Positions 17,031 to 25,446 of a DNA stretch of 35,887 bases are shown piece after piece. The DNA comes from Spirochaetota bacterium (GTDB lineage Bacteria; Spirochaetota; UBA4802; UBA5550). The notes beneath the pieces were generated by a model. That model ran no database searches and was not told the origin of the DNA. It saw only the letters and a list, made by a program, of their open reading frames with translations. The translations under genes were made by a program, and so were the position numbers. Numbering within the stretch: the stretch's first letter is position 1; each line of letters begins with the position of its first letter. Location: the NCBI GenBank assembly GCA_009787025.1, contig WRGT01000056.1, positions 1-35,887 on the forward strand, given 5' to 3'.

Positions 17031-17173
17031 TTTTTTTACCCTCTACTCTTTTCTATTAATTAACATATTTAATAATAAATGTAAAGTAAAATTTTGTTTT
17101 TTTATAAAAATTTTTATTTAATAAAAAATATTAACTAAATATTTTCTGTTCAAAAAAATTATAGCAGATAAAT

Positions 17174-18433
17174 TTAATCTCTCTCCCATAAAAAATTAAC
17201 AGGAATAGCCCAGATGTTCCGTCCGACTTGCATAAGTTCTGTTCCTGTATAGATAATGATGCCTTTTATAAATCTTTCACCAAGAGTATTGGACAGAACA
17301 GTCATGTTCGCCCAGTCTCTTTCATTGATTGTTCCATCGAGCTTTACCTCTATAGCTATGGCGTCTCCATTTGGTTTTTCAATAACAAAATCCACCTCTT
17401 TGCCTTGATTCTGCACCGGATTAAAATGCGACACATTCAATGAGCCGAGTGATTTTGCCGCCTTCATGATTTCGGTTGCAATGAAGTTCTCAAATAAATG
17501 TCCCATAGTCGTCTTGTCGTTCTTATACATCTCTTTCATATCTCGCTGCATGATATGACAAAGGAGGTTGGTATCGGTAAAAAACAGCTTTTTCTGTTTT
17601 ACAAATCTTTTGTTCAACTTATTCGGTTTGCTCCATGGAGGCAGTTCAAAGATAAGGAAGGCGCTGCTGCATAAAGCTTTGTATTTCTCGTAAGTCTTTG
17701 CATCCAGCCCAATCTCTTTCATCACATTTGCATTATTCAATAAACTGCCTGCCCTTTGTGAAAGCGATACAAGGAGCTGATAGATGTTATCGGGATTTTT
17801 TATATCGGCAAGAGTTTTTACATCTCTTTGAAGTATGGTGGCGATATAGTTGTTGAACCACAAATACCTGTTTTTTTTCTTATCCATGGCAATTTCAGGA
17901 AAGGTTGCATCTGATATTATATCGACTATATTTGCCTTGTTATATCTTTTGGAGTGCAAGTCAATCCTCCACAGTTTCTCTATGAAATTTATGCCAGTAT
18001 TATTGATTTCAGATATTGAAAAAGGATAAAGTGTCAGAGTTGACATCCTTCCAACAAGCGCATCTGTCAGTTTGGGCATGGCAAATATGTTTGCCGAACC
18101 TGTCAGTAAATAGGGGGCTTTAGTCTTGTTATGCAGACGTTTCTCGTCTATAGCCATTTTAAAGTAGCGAAATAATTCAGGTGCAAGTTGAACCTCGTCT
18201 ATTATGTTAAGCTTGTTGTTTGGCAATTGCTGTATAAATCCGGAAGGATCATTTTTTGCAAAAAACAAAATCGCAGGGTTATCAAAAGTTATATAGTTCA
18301 TCTCCTTGTGAATGAATATATTCTGGGCAAGTGTGGACTTTCCGCACTGTCTCATGCCGTTAAGATATACCAAAGGACTTGTACTAACATCTTCTTTCAG
18401 TAACTTTTCAAGCATTCTATGTATATAAGCCAT
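17174..18433 (-). CDS. DUF4143-family ATPase (AAA_14)
   Basis: The 419 residues match the large bacterial ATP-binding family with an AAA_14 domain and a C-terminal DUF4143. Walker A is GMRQCGKS at 26-33, Walker B ends in IIDE at 77-80, and TGSANIFAMPKLTDALVGR carries sensor-type residues. The C-terminal part has EVDFVIE (Asp348) and AIEVK (Glu362, Lys364), a PD-(D/E)XK-like nuclease signature. Members are widespread in accessory DNA with unknown roles. Two 23-bp direct repeats lie upstream. It stands alone, with no obvious partner gene. Confidence 0.85.
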   Translation of the reverse strand: MAYIHRMLEKLLKEDVSTSPLVYLNGMRQCGKSTLAQNIFIHKEMNYITFDNPAILFFAKNDPSGFIQQLPNNKLNIIDEVQLAPELFRYFKMAIDEKRLHNKTKAPYLLTGSANIFAMPKLTDALVGRMSTLTLYPFSISEINNTGINFIEKLWRIDLHSKRYNKANIVDIISDATFPEIAMDKKKNRYLWFNNYIATILQRDVKTLADIKNPDNIYQLLVSLSQRAGSLLNNANVMKEIGLDAKTYEKYKALCSSAFLIFELPPWSKPNKLNKRFVKQKKLFFTDTNLLCHIMQRDMKEMYKNDKTTMGHLFENFIATEIMKAAKSLGSLNVSHFNPVQNQGKEVDFVIEKPNGDAIAIEVKLDGTINERDWANMTVLSNTLGERFIKGIIIYTGTELMQVGRNIWAIPVNFLWERD

Positions 18434-18455
18434 TTTAGCCTCTAAATTTTATTAT

Positions 18456-18501
18456 ATTATAATACCATATTTTATTGGATTATAATACTATATTTTATTG
18501 G
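18456..18501 (-). repeat. Two 23-bp direct repeats upstream of the DUF4143 ATPase gene
   Basis: Units at 18456-18478 and 18479-18501 differ by one base (ATTATAATAC-C/T-ATATTTTATTGG). They end 23-68 bases upstream of the ATPase start on the minus strand, where a repressor would be expected to act. The repeats also supply several AT-rich -10-like hexamers. An operator is possible but unproven. Confidence 0.6.
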
Positions 18502-18573
18502 ATTGTTTTATATGTCAAGACATATCGCAGTCTATGGACGAAATCTGCAAAAAATTTCGATAAATCAGTGACC

Positions 18574-18678
18574 CGTCCTAAAAAAAGTTTACATATTAAT
18601 TATCGCGGCGTAATTTTGCCCATAGGTATTCATATCAATAGATAATCGCATATTAATATTTAAACCTGTTTCAGGACG
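18574..18678. mobile_element. 105-bp MITE-like element with 27-bp imperfect terminal inverted repeats
   Basis: The left end (18574-18600) begins CGTCCT and ends ATATTAAT. The right end (18652-18678), reverse-complemented, matches it at 23 of 27 positions. The ends (CGTCCT, a run of A, then GTTTA) resemble insertion-sequence termini. The 51 bases between carry no gene. The right end lies six bases before the next ATG and its AGGACGAG serves as that gene's ribosome binding site. No target duplication was identified. Confidence 0.6.
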
Positions 18679-18683
18679 AGACA

Positions 18684-19772
18684 ATGAATTATTTGATGAA
18701 AAAATTTTATACATTAATCTTCATAATATTACTCTTTCCATTATCATGCAGCAATAAACCTGCAGCTATTGAGCATGGTATTTTTGCTCCATCAAGACTT
18801 GATTCTATTATTGGACAAGACGGCGTTTGCTCAATTGATTTTGGAGATAATATTACTCTATGGACATTTGCCGATACAATAACAGGTCGCTGGAAAAACG
18901 ACAAGGGACGTATAGAGAGTAATCAGAACGAAGCTGTTATAGACGGAATGATCTCAAACTCTATAGCATGGAGTGAAAAAATCACTGAGAATAATTATAA
19001 AGATACACCATTTTCTTTTTATAAAAAAAACGGCAGAGTAAAACAGTTTATTAAAAACAATGAGGATGAAGATCCTTTGCGGCATAGATTGTGGGCGCTT
19101 GACGGATTCCGCTATAAGGATAGAGTTTATGTGTTTTACCTCCATATATACGTACCTGATTATAAAGAATTTCTTAATTTTGAAGTTCTCTATACGGGGA
19201 TTGCAAGATGGGATATTCCTCAAGGATGGAAGATCGGCGATGATTTTAATTTTAAGAGATTAGGCATACTATTTGAAAAAGGGTCGCCTTGTTTTGGCGC
19301 TGCTGTTATGCTTAAAGATGATTTTATTTATCTTGCAGGCCATTTTAAAAAAGGTGAGCGTGAATTTCCTATCTCTATTGCCAGAGCAAATATTAATGAT
19401 GCAGAGAAGAGAGATTCTTACTCTTTTCTTTCTTCCGAAGGCGAATGGGTTGCTGATATAAAAGCTGCAGGAGAATTTATCGGCGACGTTTCAGGCGAGT
19501 GTTCCCTTTCATACAATGATTACCTGAAAGAGTATATTATTATCTATTCAAAAGCCTTTACGGGCGATTTGGCAATGGCGAGGTTTAAGGATTTTAAAAA
19601 ATTTCCTAAATCAAAAAGTATAGTGGTACATAAAACTAATAGACTAATAGAGAGCAATAAATTATGGCCATATTCGGGAAAAGAGATATTCAGTTCAAAT
19701 AATATAATATTTGCAATCTACATTGATCCTGTGAAATATCAACCTATACTTGTAGAGTTGAAATTTAAATGA
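18684..19772 (+). CDS. Exported (lipo)protein with DUF4185-like propeller
   Basis: The 362-residue protein has a basic-hydrophobic leader and a possible lipobox (FPLS-C, Cys22); the -3 residue is Pro, so lipidation is uncertain. The body begins SIIGQDGVCSIDFGDNITLW and then FADT, the pattern of DUF4185-type beta-propeller proteins, which are related to glycoside-binding or hydrolysing folds. The enzymatic role is unknown. Its ribosome binding site comes from the right end of the 105-bp element, so that insertion could have changed its expression. It stands alone, followed by a 157-base gap to rarD. Confidence 0.7.
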   Translation: MNYLMKKFYTLIFIILLFPLSCSNKPAAIEHGIFAPSRLDSIIGQDGVCSIDFGDNITLWTFADTITGRWKNDKGRIESNQNEAVIDGMISNSIAWSEKITENNYKDTPFSFYKKNGRVKQFIKNNEDEDPLRHRLWALDGFRYKDRVYVFYLHIYVPDYKEFLNFEVLYTGIARWDIPQGWKIGDDFNFKRLGILFEKGSPCFGAAVMLKDDFIYLAGHFKKGEREFPISIARANINDAEKRDSYSFLSSEGEWVADIKAAGEFIGDVSGECSLSYNDYLKEYIIIYSKAFTGDLAMARFKDFKKFPKSKSIVVHKTNRLIESNKLWPYSGKEIFSSNNIIFAIYIDPVKYQPILVELKFK

Positions 19773-19929
19773 TATAAATTCTATAAGCAGCAGACTCAAA
19801 GTAAGTTATAATGAACAGTATTTAGCCTCCCTAATAAAAATTAATTATTTTTAATGTAAAGTGTGTTGACGTATTTTATGAAAAAATCAGGGATATATTT
19901 CTATATGGTAATTTTTTGCAGGGGAAAAA

Positions 19930-20841
19930 ATGAATCAGACAATCTCGTCAAGTGACAAAAAAGATCTTATTGGGACTCTTTATACTATTGCAGCTTTTAC
20001 TGCGTGGGGGTGTCTTCCGGGATATTGGAAATTACTTAAAAGTATACCGCCTGATGAGATAGTATTTCACAGAATAGTATGGACATTTGTATTTGCATCA
20101 ATTTTTGTTTTATGGTCAGGAAAGAAGAATACTATAATTAATATTTTAAAAAATAGAAAACAGCGATTTATAGTTATCTTTTCATCAATAGCTATTGTTA
20201 TTAACTGGATGATATATGTATATGCCATTAACACAGATCATATAATTGAAGCAAGCCTTGGATATTTTATAAATCCTCTTGTGAGTATTTTCCTTGGAAT
20301 GATTGTATTGAAAGAAAAACTGTCATCAATTCAGATTACAGCCCTTATACTTGCAGTAGGAGCTGTGTTATATCTATCTATAGACAATGGGAGTTTCCCA
20401 TGGATTGCCGTAATATTAGCATTTAGTTTTGGATTTTATGGCTTAATAAAAAAGACGGGTAATCTTGATTCAATGGCATCATTAAGTGTTGAAATGGTAT
20501 TTCTACTTCCGGTTTCTATTTTTATAATCTTATTTAAGGAATATAATGGTACAGGCGCAATACAAAATTCATCGCTTATGATTAATCTTATATTAATTGG
20601 AACAGGTTTTATATCGGCTGTGCCTTTGGTTTGGTTTGCACAGGGGACTAAAATGATTTCTCTTTCACGTATAGGTTTTATTCAATATATTACTCCTACT
20701 ATAACTCTTTTAATCGGCGTTGTTATTTATAAAGAAGCCTTTACCTCCGGTCATGCAATTAGTTTTTCATTAATATGGACTGCGCTGATTTTATATACCG
20801 CATCAGTTCTACTGGCAAAAAAAGATAAAGATATTGCTTAA
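19930..20841 (+). CDS. rarD: RarD-type EamA-family transporter
   Basis: The 303-residue integral membrane protein has about ten hydrophobic helices arranged as two EamA repeats, typical of the drug/metabolite transporter superfamily. The start GTLYTIAAFTAWGCLPGYWK and EIVFHRIVWTFVF are hallmark RarD features, as is SLGYFINPLVSIFLGM, with a related SRIGFIQYITPTITLLIG in the second half. RarD proteins were named for chloramphenicol sensitivity; the true substrate is unknown. AGGGG precedes the ATG. Confidence 0.9.
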   Translation: MNQTISSSDKKDLIGTLYTIAAFTAWGCLPGYWKLLKSIPPDEIVFHRIVWTFVFASIFVLWSGKKNTIINILKNRKQRFIVIFSSIAIVINWMIYVYAINTDHIIEASLGYFINPLVSIFLGMIVLKEKLSSIQITALILAVGAVLYLSIDNGSFPWIAVILAFSFGFYGLIKKTGNLDSMASLSVEMVFLLPVSIFIILFKEYNGTGAIQNSSLMINLILIGTGFISAVPLVWFAQGTKMISLSRIGFIQYITPTITLLIGVVIYKEAFTSGHAISFSLIWTALILYTASVLLAKKDKDIA

Positions 20842-20921
20842 TTCATATTTATACGCTACCTATGGAGACCGTAAGGCTTTCTGAATTGCTGAATTATTAT
20901 TGTCTGATTTAATAATATAGC

Positions 20922-20950
20922 TTGACTTGTTATTTATTCTTTAATATAAA
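20922..20950 (+). promoter_or_regulatory. Sigma70-like promoter of the DHH-CBS gene
   Basis: TTGACT at 20922-20927 and TATAAA at 20945-20950 are separated by exactly 17 bases. The predicted start near 20957 leaves a leader of about 20 bases before the GTG at 20978. This is a pattern match. Confidence 0.6.
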
Positions 20951-20977
20951 GAAAAATAGCGGAAAATGGTGTAATCT

Positions 20978-22273
20978 GTGAAGATAATAGTTGGTCATAC
21001 AAACATGGACCTTGATTGTATAGGTTCCATTGTTTTAATGAAATATTTATACCCTGATCATATACCTATTATGAGCAGGCTTATAAATCCTGCAACAAAA
21101 AACCTTGTTAATCTTTATCATTATCATCTTGATTTTAAACCTTCAGATGAACTTAAAGGGGAAAATGTTGAACAGGCAATAATTGTTGATACAAGATCAT
21201 ATTCTCGGGTTAAGGAATATTTTGATATGATAGAGAATGAAGTTAAAGATATTATTATATATGATCACCATTCTGCAGATTCATGTGATTTTAATGAAGC
21301 AAAAATATTTGAAGGTAACTTTGGCTCTAATACAACAATGATCGGATTAGAATTATTAAAAAAAGGAGTATCAATTTCTCATAAAGATGCTACAATAGCA
21401 CTTACAGGAATATATGCTGATACCGGAAATTTTACACATGACAATATATGTGAAGATGATTTCAGAGTTGCATCATATATGTTGAAACACCAGGCAGATA
21501 TAAAATTAGTAAACAACTTCCTTAAAACCTTAAGAGAGGATTATCAAGTATCACTTTTTCATAAAATTATGAATACACTTGTATGGCAGAATATTAATGG
21601 GCATCAGATTATCTTTAGTTATTATTCCATGAATAAACAGGCTGCCGGACTTGCTGCTGTCGTTGAAGAGATATTTAATATAGAAAATCCTGATGCGATT
21701 TTTGGAGTTTTTCACTTTGAAAAACCCGGGGATACTGTAATAATAGGGAGAAGCGGTAAGAGTATAATTGATCTTATGGATATATTAGCGCAATTCGGCG
21801 GCGGAGGCCATTCTAAAGCTGCATCGGCTCTTGTTAAGCAGAGTAAAGGAAGAGATATCTTTATGAATCTCATGGAGACTTTGACAGCCAGGCTTCAATA
21901 TGCCGTAACGGCAAAGAACATAATGACGAAAGATGTAATTACTATAAAAGAGACATGGAATTTAAAAGAAGCTTCGGTATATTTTGAAGAGATGGATATT
22001 TCAGGCGCGCCTGTACTTAATGAAGACGGCAGTCTTTGCGGCATGCTTACGCTTAGAGATATAATGAAGGGCAGAAAAAATGATCACATCAATTCATCTG
22101 TAAAGGCATACATGAAGACAAAACTAATTACATCTAATCCAAATACAACAATCAGAGAGATTGAAAATACTATGTTCCATAACAGCATAGGCCATCTTCC
22201 TGTTATTGATGATGAAAAAATAATTGGTATTATAACCAGGGAGGATCTACTTAAATACCTAAAGGTAAATTAG
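20978..22273 (+). CDS. DHH/DHHA1 phosphoesterase with tandem CBS domains
   Basis: Metal-dependent phosphoesterase of the DHH superfamily. The N-terminus has NMDLDCIGS (Asp11, Asp13), VDTRSYSR (Asp71) and the DHH triad at 96-98. GIYADTGNFTH supplies a further metal ligand, and GGGGHSKAAS (about 275) marks the DHHA1 substrate domain. Residues about 300-431 form two CBS domains (NIMTKDVITI, GAPVLNEDGSLCGMLTLRDI, HLPVIDDEKIIGIITREDL), which usually bind adenine nucleotides. The layout resembles the front part of DHH-CBS-poly(A)-polymerase fusions, without the polymerase head. Substrates could be oligonucleotides, pAp or cyclic dinucleotides; the sequence does not decide. Confidence 0.88.
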   Translation: MKIIVGHTNMDLDCIGSIVLMKYLYPDHIPIMSRLINPATKNLVNLYHYHLDFKPSDELKGENVEQAIIVDTRSYSRVKEYFDMIENEVKDIIIYDHHSADSCDFNEAKIFEGNFGSNTTMIGLELLKKGVSISHKDATIALTGIYADTGNFTHDNICEDDFRVASYMLKHQADIKLVNNFLKTLREDYQVSLFHKIMNTLVWQNINGHQIIFSYYSMNKQAAGLAAVVEEIFNIENPDAIFGVFHFEKPGDTVIIGRSGKSIIDLMDILAQFGGGGHSKAASALVKQSKGRDIFMNLMETLTARLQYAVTAKNIMTKDVITIKETWNLKEASVYFEEMDISGAPVLNEDGSLCGMLTLRDIMKGRKNDHINSSVKAYMKTKLITSNPNTTIREIENTMFHNSIGHLPVIDDEKIIGIITREDLLKYLKVN

Positions 22274-22301
22274 TTAATTTTTTATTAAAGCGATATTCTC
22301 T

Positions 22302-22664
22302 TCATTCTTGAGAAAGAAGAGAGAGTTCAACAAACGGTTCAAAAAATTTTATAGCAGCAAAATACATACCATCATCAGAAAAGAAATGATACTTTTTGTT
22401 TATATCTAAATCAGAATTTCTATCTCCGGATCTTAAAACAGCCCCTATAGTTTTTAGAATAATTAATTCATCATCTTTAACAAATGAAAATTTTAAATCT
22501 AATTTTAAATTTTTTTCTACTAACAAGTCTGTTATAATATACACACCGCCAAGACTGATATTTAAAATCTTTCCGGCTACGCTGTTAATAATATCACTGT
22601 CAGAAATTGAGTATTCGACTTTTATTTCTTTATCATATCTTTGATATTTACGACTTTCAATCAT
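22302..22664 (-). CDS. PilZ-domain protein (c-di-GMP receptor)
   Basis: The 120-residue, single-domain protein has both PilZ signature motifs: RKYQR (Arg5, Arg9) and NISLGG (35-40, matching [DN]-x-S-x-x-G). These bind c-di-GMP in known members. The role is unknown but could be motility or surface control. It converges on the DHH-CBS gene with a 28-base gap. A GAF-GGDEF cyclase is encoded 7.4 kb downstream, so the ligand is likely made by this organism. Confidence 0.88.
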   Translation of the reverse strand: MIESRKYQRYDKEIKVEYSISDSDIINSVAGKILNISLGGVYIITDLLVEKNLKLDLKFSFVKDDELIILKTIGAVLRSGDRNSDLDINKKYHFFSDDGMYFAAIKFFEPFVELSLLSQE

Positions 22665-22790
22665 TTATTTACCTATTAAAAAATGTTTAGTATATTATAA
22701 AAAATAATCTATAAATTATTACAACAAAAAAACATTTAAAATGTAATAATAGTGAAAGTTTAATAAAAAAATTTAGTTGTTTAGGATTAA

Positions 22791-22819
22791 AAACAACCTT
22801 GCTTTTAACAAGGTTGTTT
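22791..22819 (-). terminator. Rho-independent terminator after rubrerythrin
   Basis: AAACAACCTTG at 22791-22801 and CAAGGTTGTTT at 22809-22819 form an 11-bp stem with a 7-base loop. Read on the minus strand it is followed by a T run (TTTTTAATCC). It ends the rubrerythrin transcript. Confidence 0.85.
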
Positions 22820-22830
22820 GAGATTACATA

Positions 22831-23406
22831 TTAGTAGTTTGTCTCTTTAATTTCAAAGTAACTTTGCGGATGTAAACATGCAGGGCATTTTTCAGGCGCT
22901 TTATCACCTTCATGTAAATAACCGCAGTTTCTGCATTTCCATGTAATCTTTCCGTCTTTTACAAAGACTTTTCCGCTGTTTAAATTATTATAAAGAGCTC
23001 TATATCTCTCTTCATGTCCCTTTTCAGCTATACCAATCATCTTAAATGCAACTGCTACCTCTTGGAATCCTTCAGCTTCCGCTACTTTAGCGAAATCAGG
23101 ATAGAGTATTGTCCACTCTTCATTTTCACCGTCCGCAGCAGCTTTTAGATTTTCCAAAGTAGTGCCTATTTTACCTGCAGGATATGTTGCTGTTATCTCT
23201 AATGGTCCGCCTTCAAGAAAACTAAAAAATTTCTTTGCATGTTCTTTTTCATTCAGTGCAGTCTCTTCAAAGAAAGCGGCAATTTGTTCAAGGCCGTCCT
23301 TTTTTGCCTGCGATGCAAAGTAAGTATATCTGTTCCTTGCCTGAGATTCTCCTGCAAACGCTTTAAGCAGATTCTGTTCGGTTTTTGTTCCTTTTATAGA
23401 CTTCAT
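22831..23406 (-). CDS. rbr: Rubrerythrin
   Basis: Rubrerythrin reduces hydrogen peroxide in anaerobes by a di-iron centre fed through a rubredoxin domain. The 191 residues show the ferritin-like ligands (Glu20, EKEH with Glu53 and His56, Glu128 and His131 in EKGHEERY) and a C-terminal rubredoxin-type [Fe(SCys)4] site with Cys158, Cys161, Cys174 and Cys177. AAGGAG lies just upstream of the ATG. A terminator follows. The flavin reductase-rubredoxin fusion gene lies 179 bases upstream on the same strand. Together they form an oxygen and peroxide defence module. Confidence 0.96.
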   Translation of the reverse strand: MKSIKGTKTEQNLLKAFAGESQARNRYTYFASQAKKDGLEQIAAFFEETALNEKEHAKKFFSFLEGGPLEITATYPAGKIGTTLENLKAAADGENEEWTILYPDFAKVAEAEGFQEVAVAFKMIGIAEKGHEERYRALYNNLNSGKVFVKDGKITWKCRNCGYLHEGDKAPEKCPACLHPQSYFEIKETNY

Positions 23407-23585
23407 AAAATTATCTCCTTTTTGTGATTTTATGATTTATCTCATTATAAATAGTTCAATAAGTCAACGTTTATATTATGAATATATTACATATTTATTT
23501 AAAAATCCGTTAAATATTTTCCTATTTTCATATATTATCAAAATTATATATTTCAATAAATATAAAATTAAACTCATAGTTTTTA

Positions 23586-24305
23586 CTATAAAATTTCAAA
23601 ATTGCTCTTATCAACGCCGCAAACCGGACATGCCCAATCATCACTTAAAGCGGCAAAATCTGTTCCGGCAGATATATTGTGTTCAGGGTCGCCTGCTGCC
23701 GGGTCATATATATATCCGCAAATCTGGCATTTGTATTTTTTTGCATCGGATATTGCAGCTTGTACATGTCCTTTATCAATATATGTGGGAGCATTTTTAG
23801 GAGACACGCCTTTTTTTATGTCTCTGTAATAAGCATAGGTTAACGGTTCACCCGAACTGTCTATAAGGTTATTTTCAATAATCTCCGCAGAAAATAGAAG
23901 ATGGGTGCCAAAATCAATAGTTTGCGTAACTTTACATTCAAACCATGCTATTGTATCTTCAAGAAGGATTGGAACTCCTGTAACGCCTGTCATATACTTT
24001 ACATTTTCAAACTTATCAATATCTCTGCCGCTTTTGTATCCAAAAACTCCCAGTAGTTTAGAATCTGTATCTTTCTTTAAAACTGAGATTGATAATAATT
24101 TACTTTCCTTAATTAATTCTGCCGTAAAGTTGTTTTTATTGCAGCATATTGCAAATTGGGCAGGTTCTGACGTTACCTGAAATACCGCATTTGAAACGTA
24201 CCCATTAATTTTGCTGCCGCTGCCTGAACTTACTACGTAAAGCCCATATGAGATTTTAAAGAAGGCTTCAACATTTATTTGTTTATTATTTTGATTAGTT
24301 GCCAT
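23586..24305 (-). CDS. Flavin reductase-rubredoxin fusion (Hrb-like)
   Basis: The 239-residue protein joins an FMN-binding flavin reductase domain (about 10-165: [27 protein letters not shown]) to a C-terminal rubredoxin (about 191-239) with Cys193, Cys196, Cys226 and Cys229. This matches high-molecular-weight rubredoxin, which in other anaerobes takes electrons from NADH to flavodiiron proteins or rubrerythrin. Here the neighbour rbr is a plausible partner. A promoter lies upstream at 24337-24365. No flavodiiron protein gene is in the window. Confidence 0.92.
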   Translation of the reverse strand: MATNQNNKQINVEAFFKISYGLYVVSSGSGSKINGYVSNAVFQVTSEPAQFAICCNKNNFTAELIKESKLLSISVLKKDTDSKLLGVFGYKSGRDIDKFENVKYMTGVTGVPILLEDTIAWFECKVTQTIDFGTHLLFSAEIIENNLIDSSGEPLTYAYYRDIKKGVSPKNAPTYIDKGHVQAAISDAKKYKCQICGYIYDPAAGDPEHNISAGTDFAALSDDWACPVCGVDKSNFEIL

Positions 24306-24336
24306 TGGTTTACCTCATAAATTGGATTTATTAAAG

Positions 24337-24365
24337 GATATATAATAATTAACTTGTAAAGTCAA
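24337..24365 (-). promoter_or_regulatory. Sigma70-like promoter of the flavin reductase-rubredoxin gene
   Basis: Read leftward, TTGACT (24365-24360) and TATATC (24342-24337) have a 17-base spacer. They lie 32 bases or more upstream of the ATG at 24305. This is a pattern match. Confidence 0.55.
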
Positions 24366-24451
24366 GGATTAAAGATTAACTCGTCATAGAAAAAGTTACA
24401 TAATTCAACGTCTATTATTAAAATCAATCCCTGCTTGAAATCGGAGGATTA

Positions 24452-25138
24452 ATGTTGTTAAACAAGACTGATTTAAAGAATGGAATTTATTCCGGAATAC
24501 CAATATTTATCGGATATTTTCCGATTGCAATTACATTCGGATTGCTTGCTAAATCCGTTAATATTTCGTTTTTTGAATCATTCTGTTTTTCTGCCTTGGT
24601 ATTTGCAGGAGCAAGTCAGTTTGTATCAATTAACATGTATCATGCAGGGATTGGAGCCGGCGAGATAATTCTTACTGTTTTTCTTTTGAACTTCAGACAT
24701 TTTTTAATGAGTGCAACAATCTCTTCAAAAAGCTCTTTTAAAAAAATTTTAATCCCTATAATCTCATTTGGCATTACAGATGAAACATTTGCTGTTGCAG
24801 CATTAAAGGAAGGCGGAATCAGCGGCAGTTATATTATCGGACTTAATTTTACCTCATACAGCGGCTGGGTTATTGGGACTGTTATAGGATATATAGCCGG
24901 AGATTTTCTTCCCCATGTAATACAGTCAAGCTTCTCTATTTGTATATATGCTCTGTTTGTAGCGATTTTGATTCCTGCTGTGCGAAAGTCTTTTACTGCA
25001 GGGTTTATTGCAGTTGCTGCAGGAGCTGCAAATTCCATGCTTGGATATTTTAGTCTGTTTAGTTCGGGATGGAATATTATAATATCGATTCTGCTTGTAT
25101 CTGCAGCAGGTATGTTTATATTTAATGAGGATAACTGA
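24452..25138 (+). CDS. azlC: AzlC-family branched-chain amino acid exporter, large subunit
   Basis: AzlC and AzlD form a two-component exporter of branched-chain amino acids and analogues. The 228-residue protein has the family opening GIFSG-type segment (here GIYSGIPIFIGYFPIAITFG), SALVFAGASQFVSI, LLNFRHFLMSA and DETFAVAA, with several membrane helices. GGAGG five bases before the ATG is a strong ribosome binding site. azlD starts two bases after its stop. Confidence 0.92.
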   Translation: MLLNKTDLKNGIYSGIPIFIGYFPIAITFGLLAKSVNISFFESFCFSALVFAGASQFVSINMYHAGIGAGEIILTVFLLNFRHFLMSATISSKSSFKKILIPIISFGITDETFAVAALKEGGISGSYIIGLNFTSYSGWVIGTVIGYIAGDFLPHVIQSSFSICIYALFVAILIPAVRKSFTAGFIAVAAGAANSMLGYFSLFSSGWNIIISILLVSAAGMFIFNEDN

Positions 25139-25140
25139 AT

Positions 25141-25446
25141 ATGGATGTGTTGATTATTATAATATTAATGGCAGTTGTTACTTACTTACCCAGACTTATT
25201 CCGATGTATTTTTTTAATGTTGGGAAAATTCCGGCAAAACTCAAATTGTTTTTTTCATTTATTCCTTATGCAGCTCTCGGCGCGCTTATTCTTCCGGGAA
25301 GTATAAATGCAATTAATGGGAAGCCCATAGTGTCAATTCTTGGTATTACCTGTGCAGCAGTTATTGCATGGTTTAACAGTAATATCATTATTACTGTTTT
25401 CCTCACAATAGCTGCCGTATATTTGATGCTACTTACCGGACTTTGA
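25141..25446 (+). CDS. azlD: AzlD-family exporter small subunit
   Basis: The 101-residue membrane protein has about four hydrophobic helices and the AzlD-type segments TYLPRLIPMYFF and FFSFIPYAALGALILPG. It follows azlC by two bases, as expected for the small partner. Its 3' end overlaps the end of the convergent Deg-like protease gene by 18 bases. Confidence 0.9.
   Translation: MDVLIIIILMAVVTYLPRLIPMYFFNVGKIPAKLKLFFSFIPYAALGALILPGSINAINGKPIVSILGITCAAVIAWFNSNIIITVFLTIAAVYLMLLTGL

Noticed and set aside
23436-23450. Possible PerR/Fur-type box ahead of rubrerythrin
   Set aside because: One half matches TTATAAT, but the other half agrees at only three of seven positions, so there is no real dyad.
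23444-23467. TTGACT and TATAAT boxes upstream of rubrerythrin
   Set aside because: The spacer is only 12 bases, too short for a normal sigma70 promoter.
23432-23800. Plus-strand open frame over the promoter of rbr and the end of the flavin reductase gene
   Set aside because: There is no ribosome binding site, and it runs antisense to the rubredoxin domain with odd composition.
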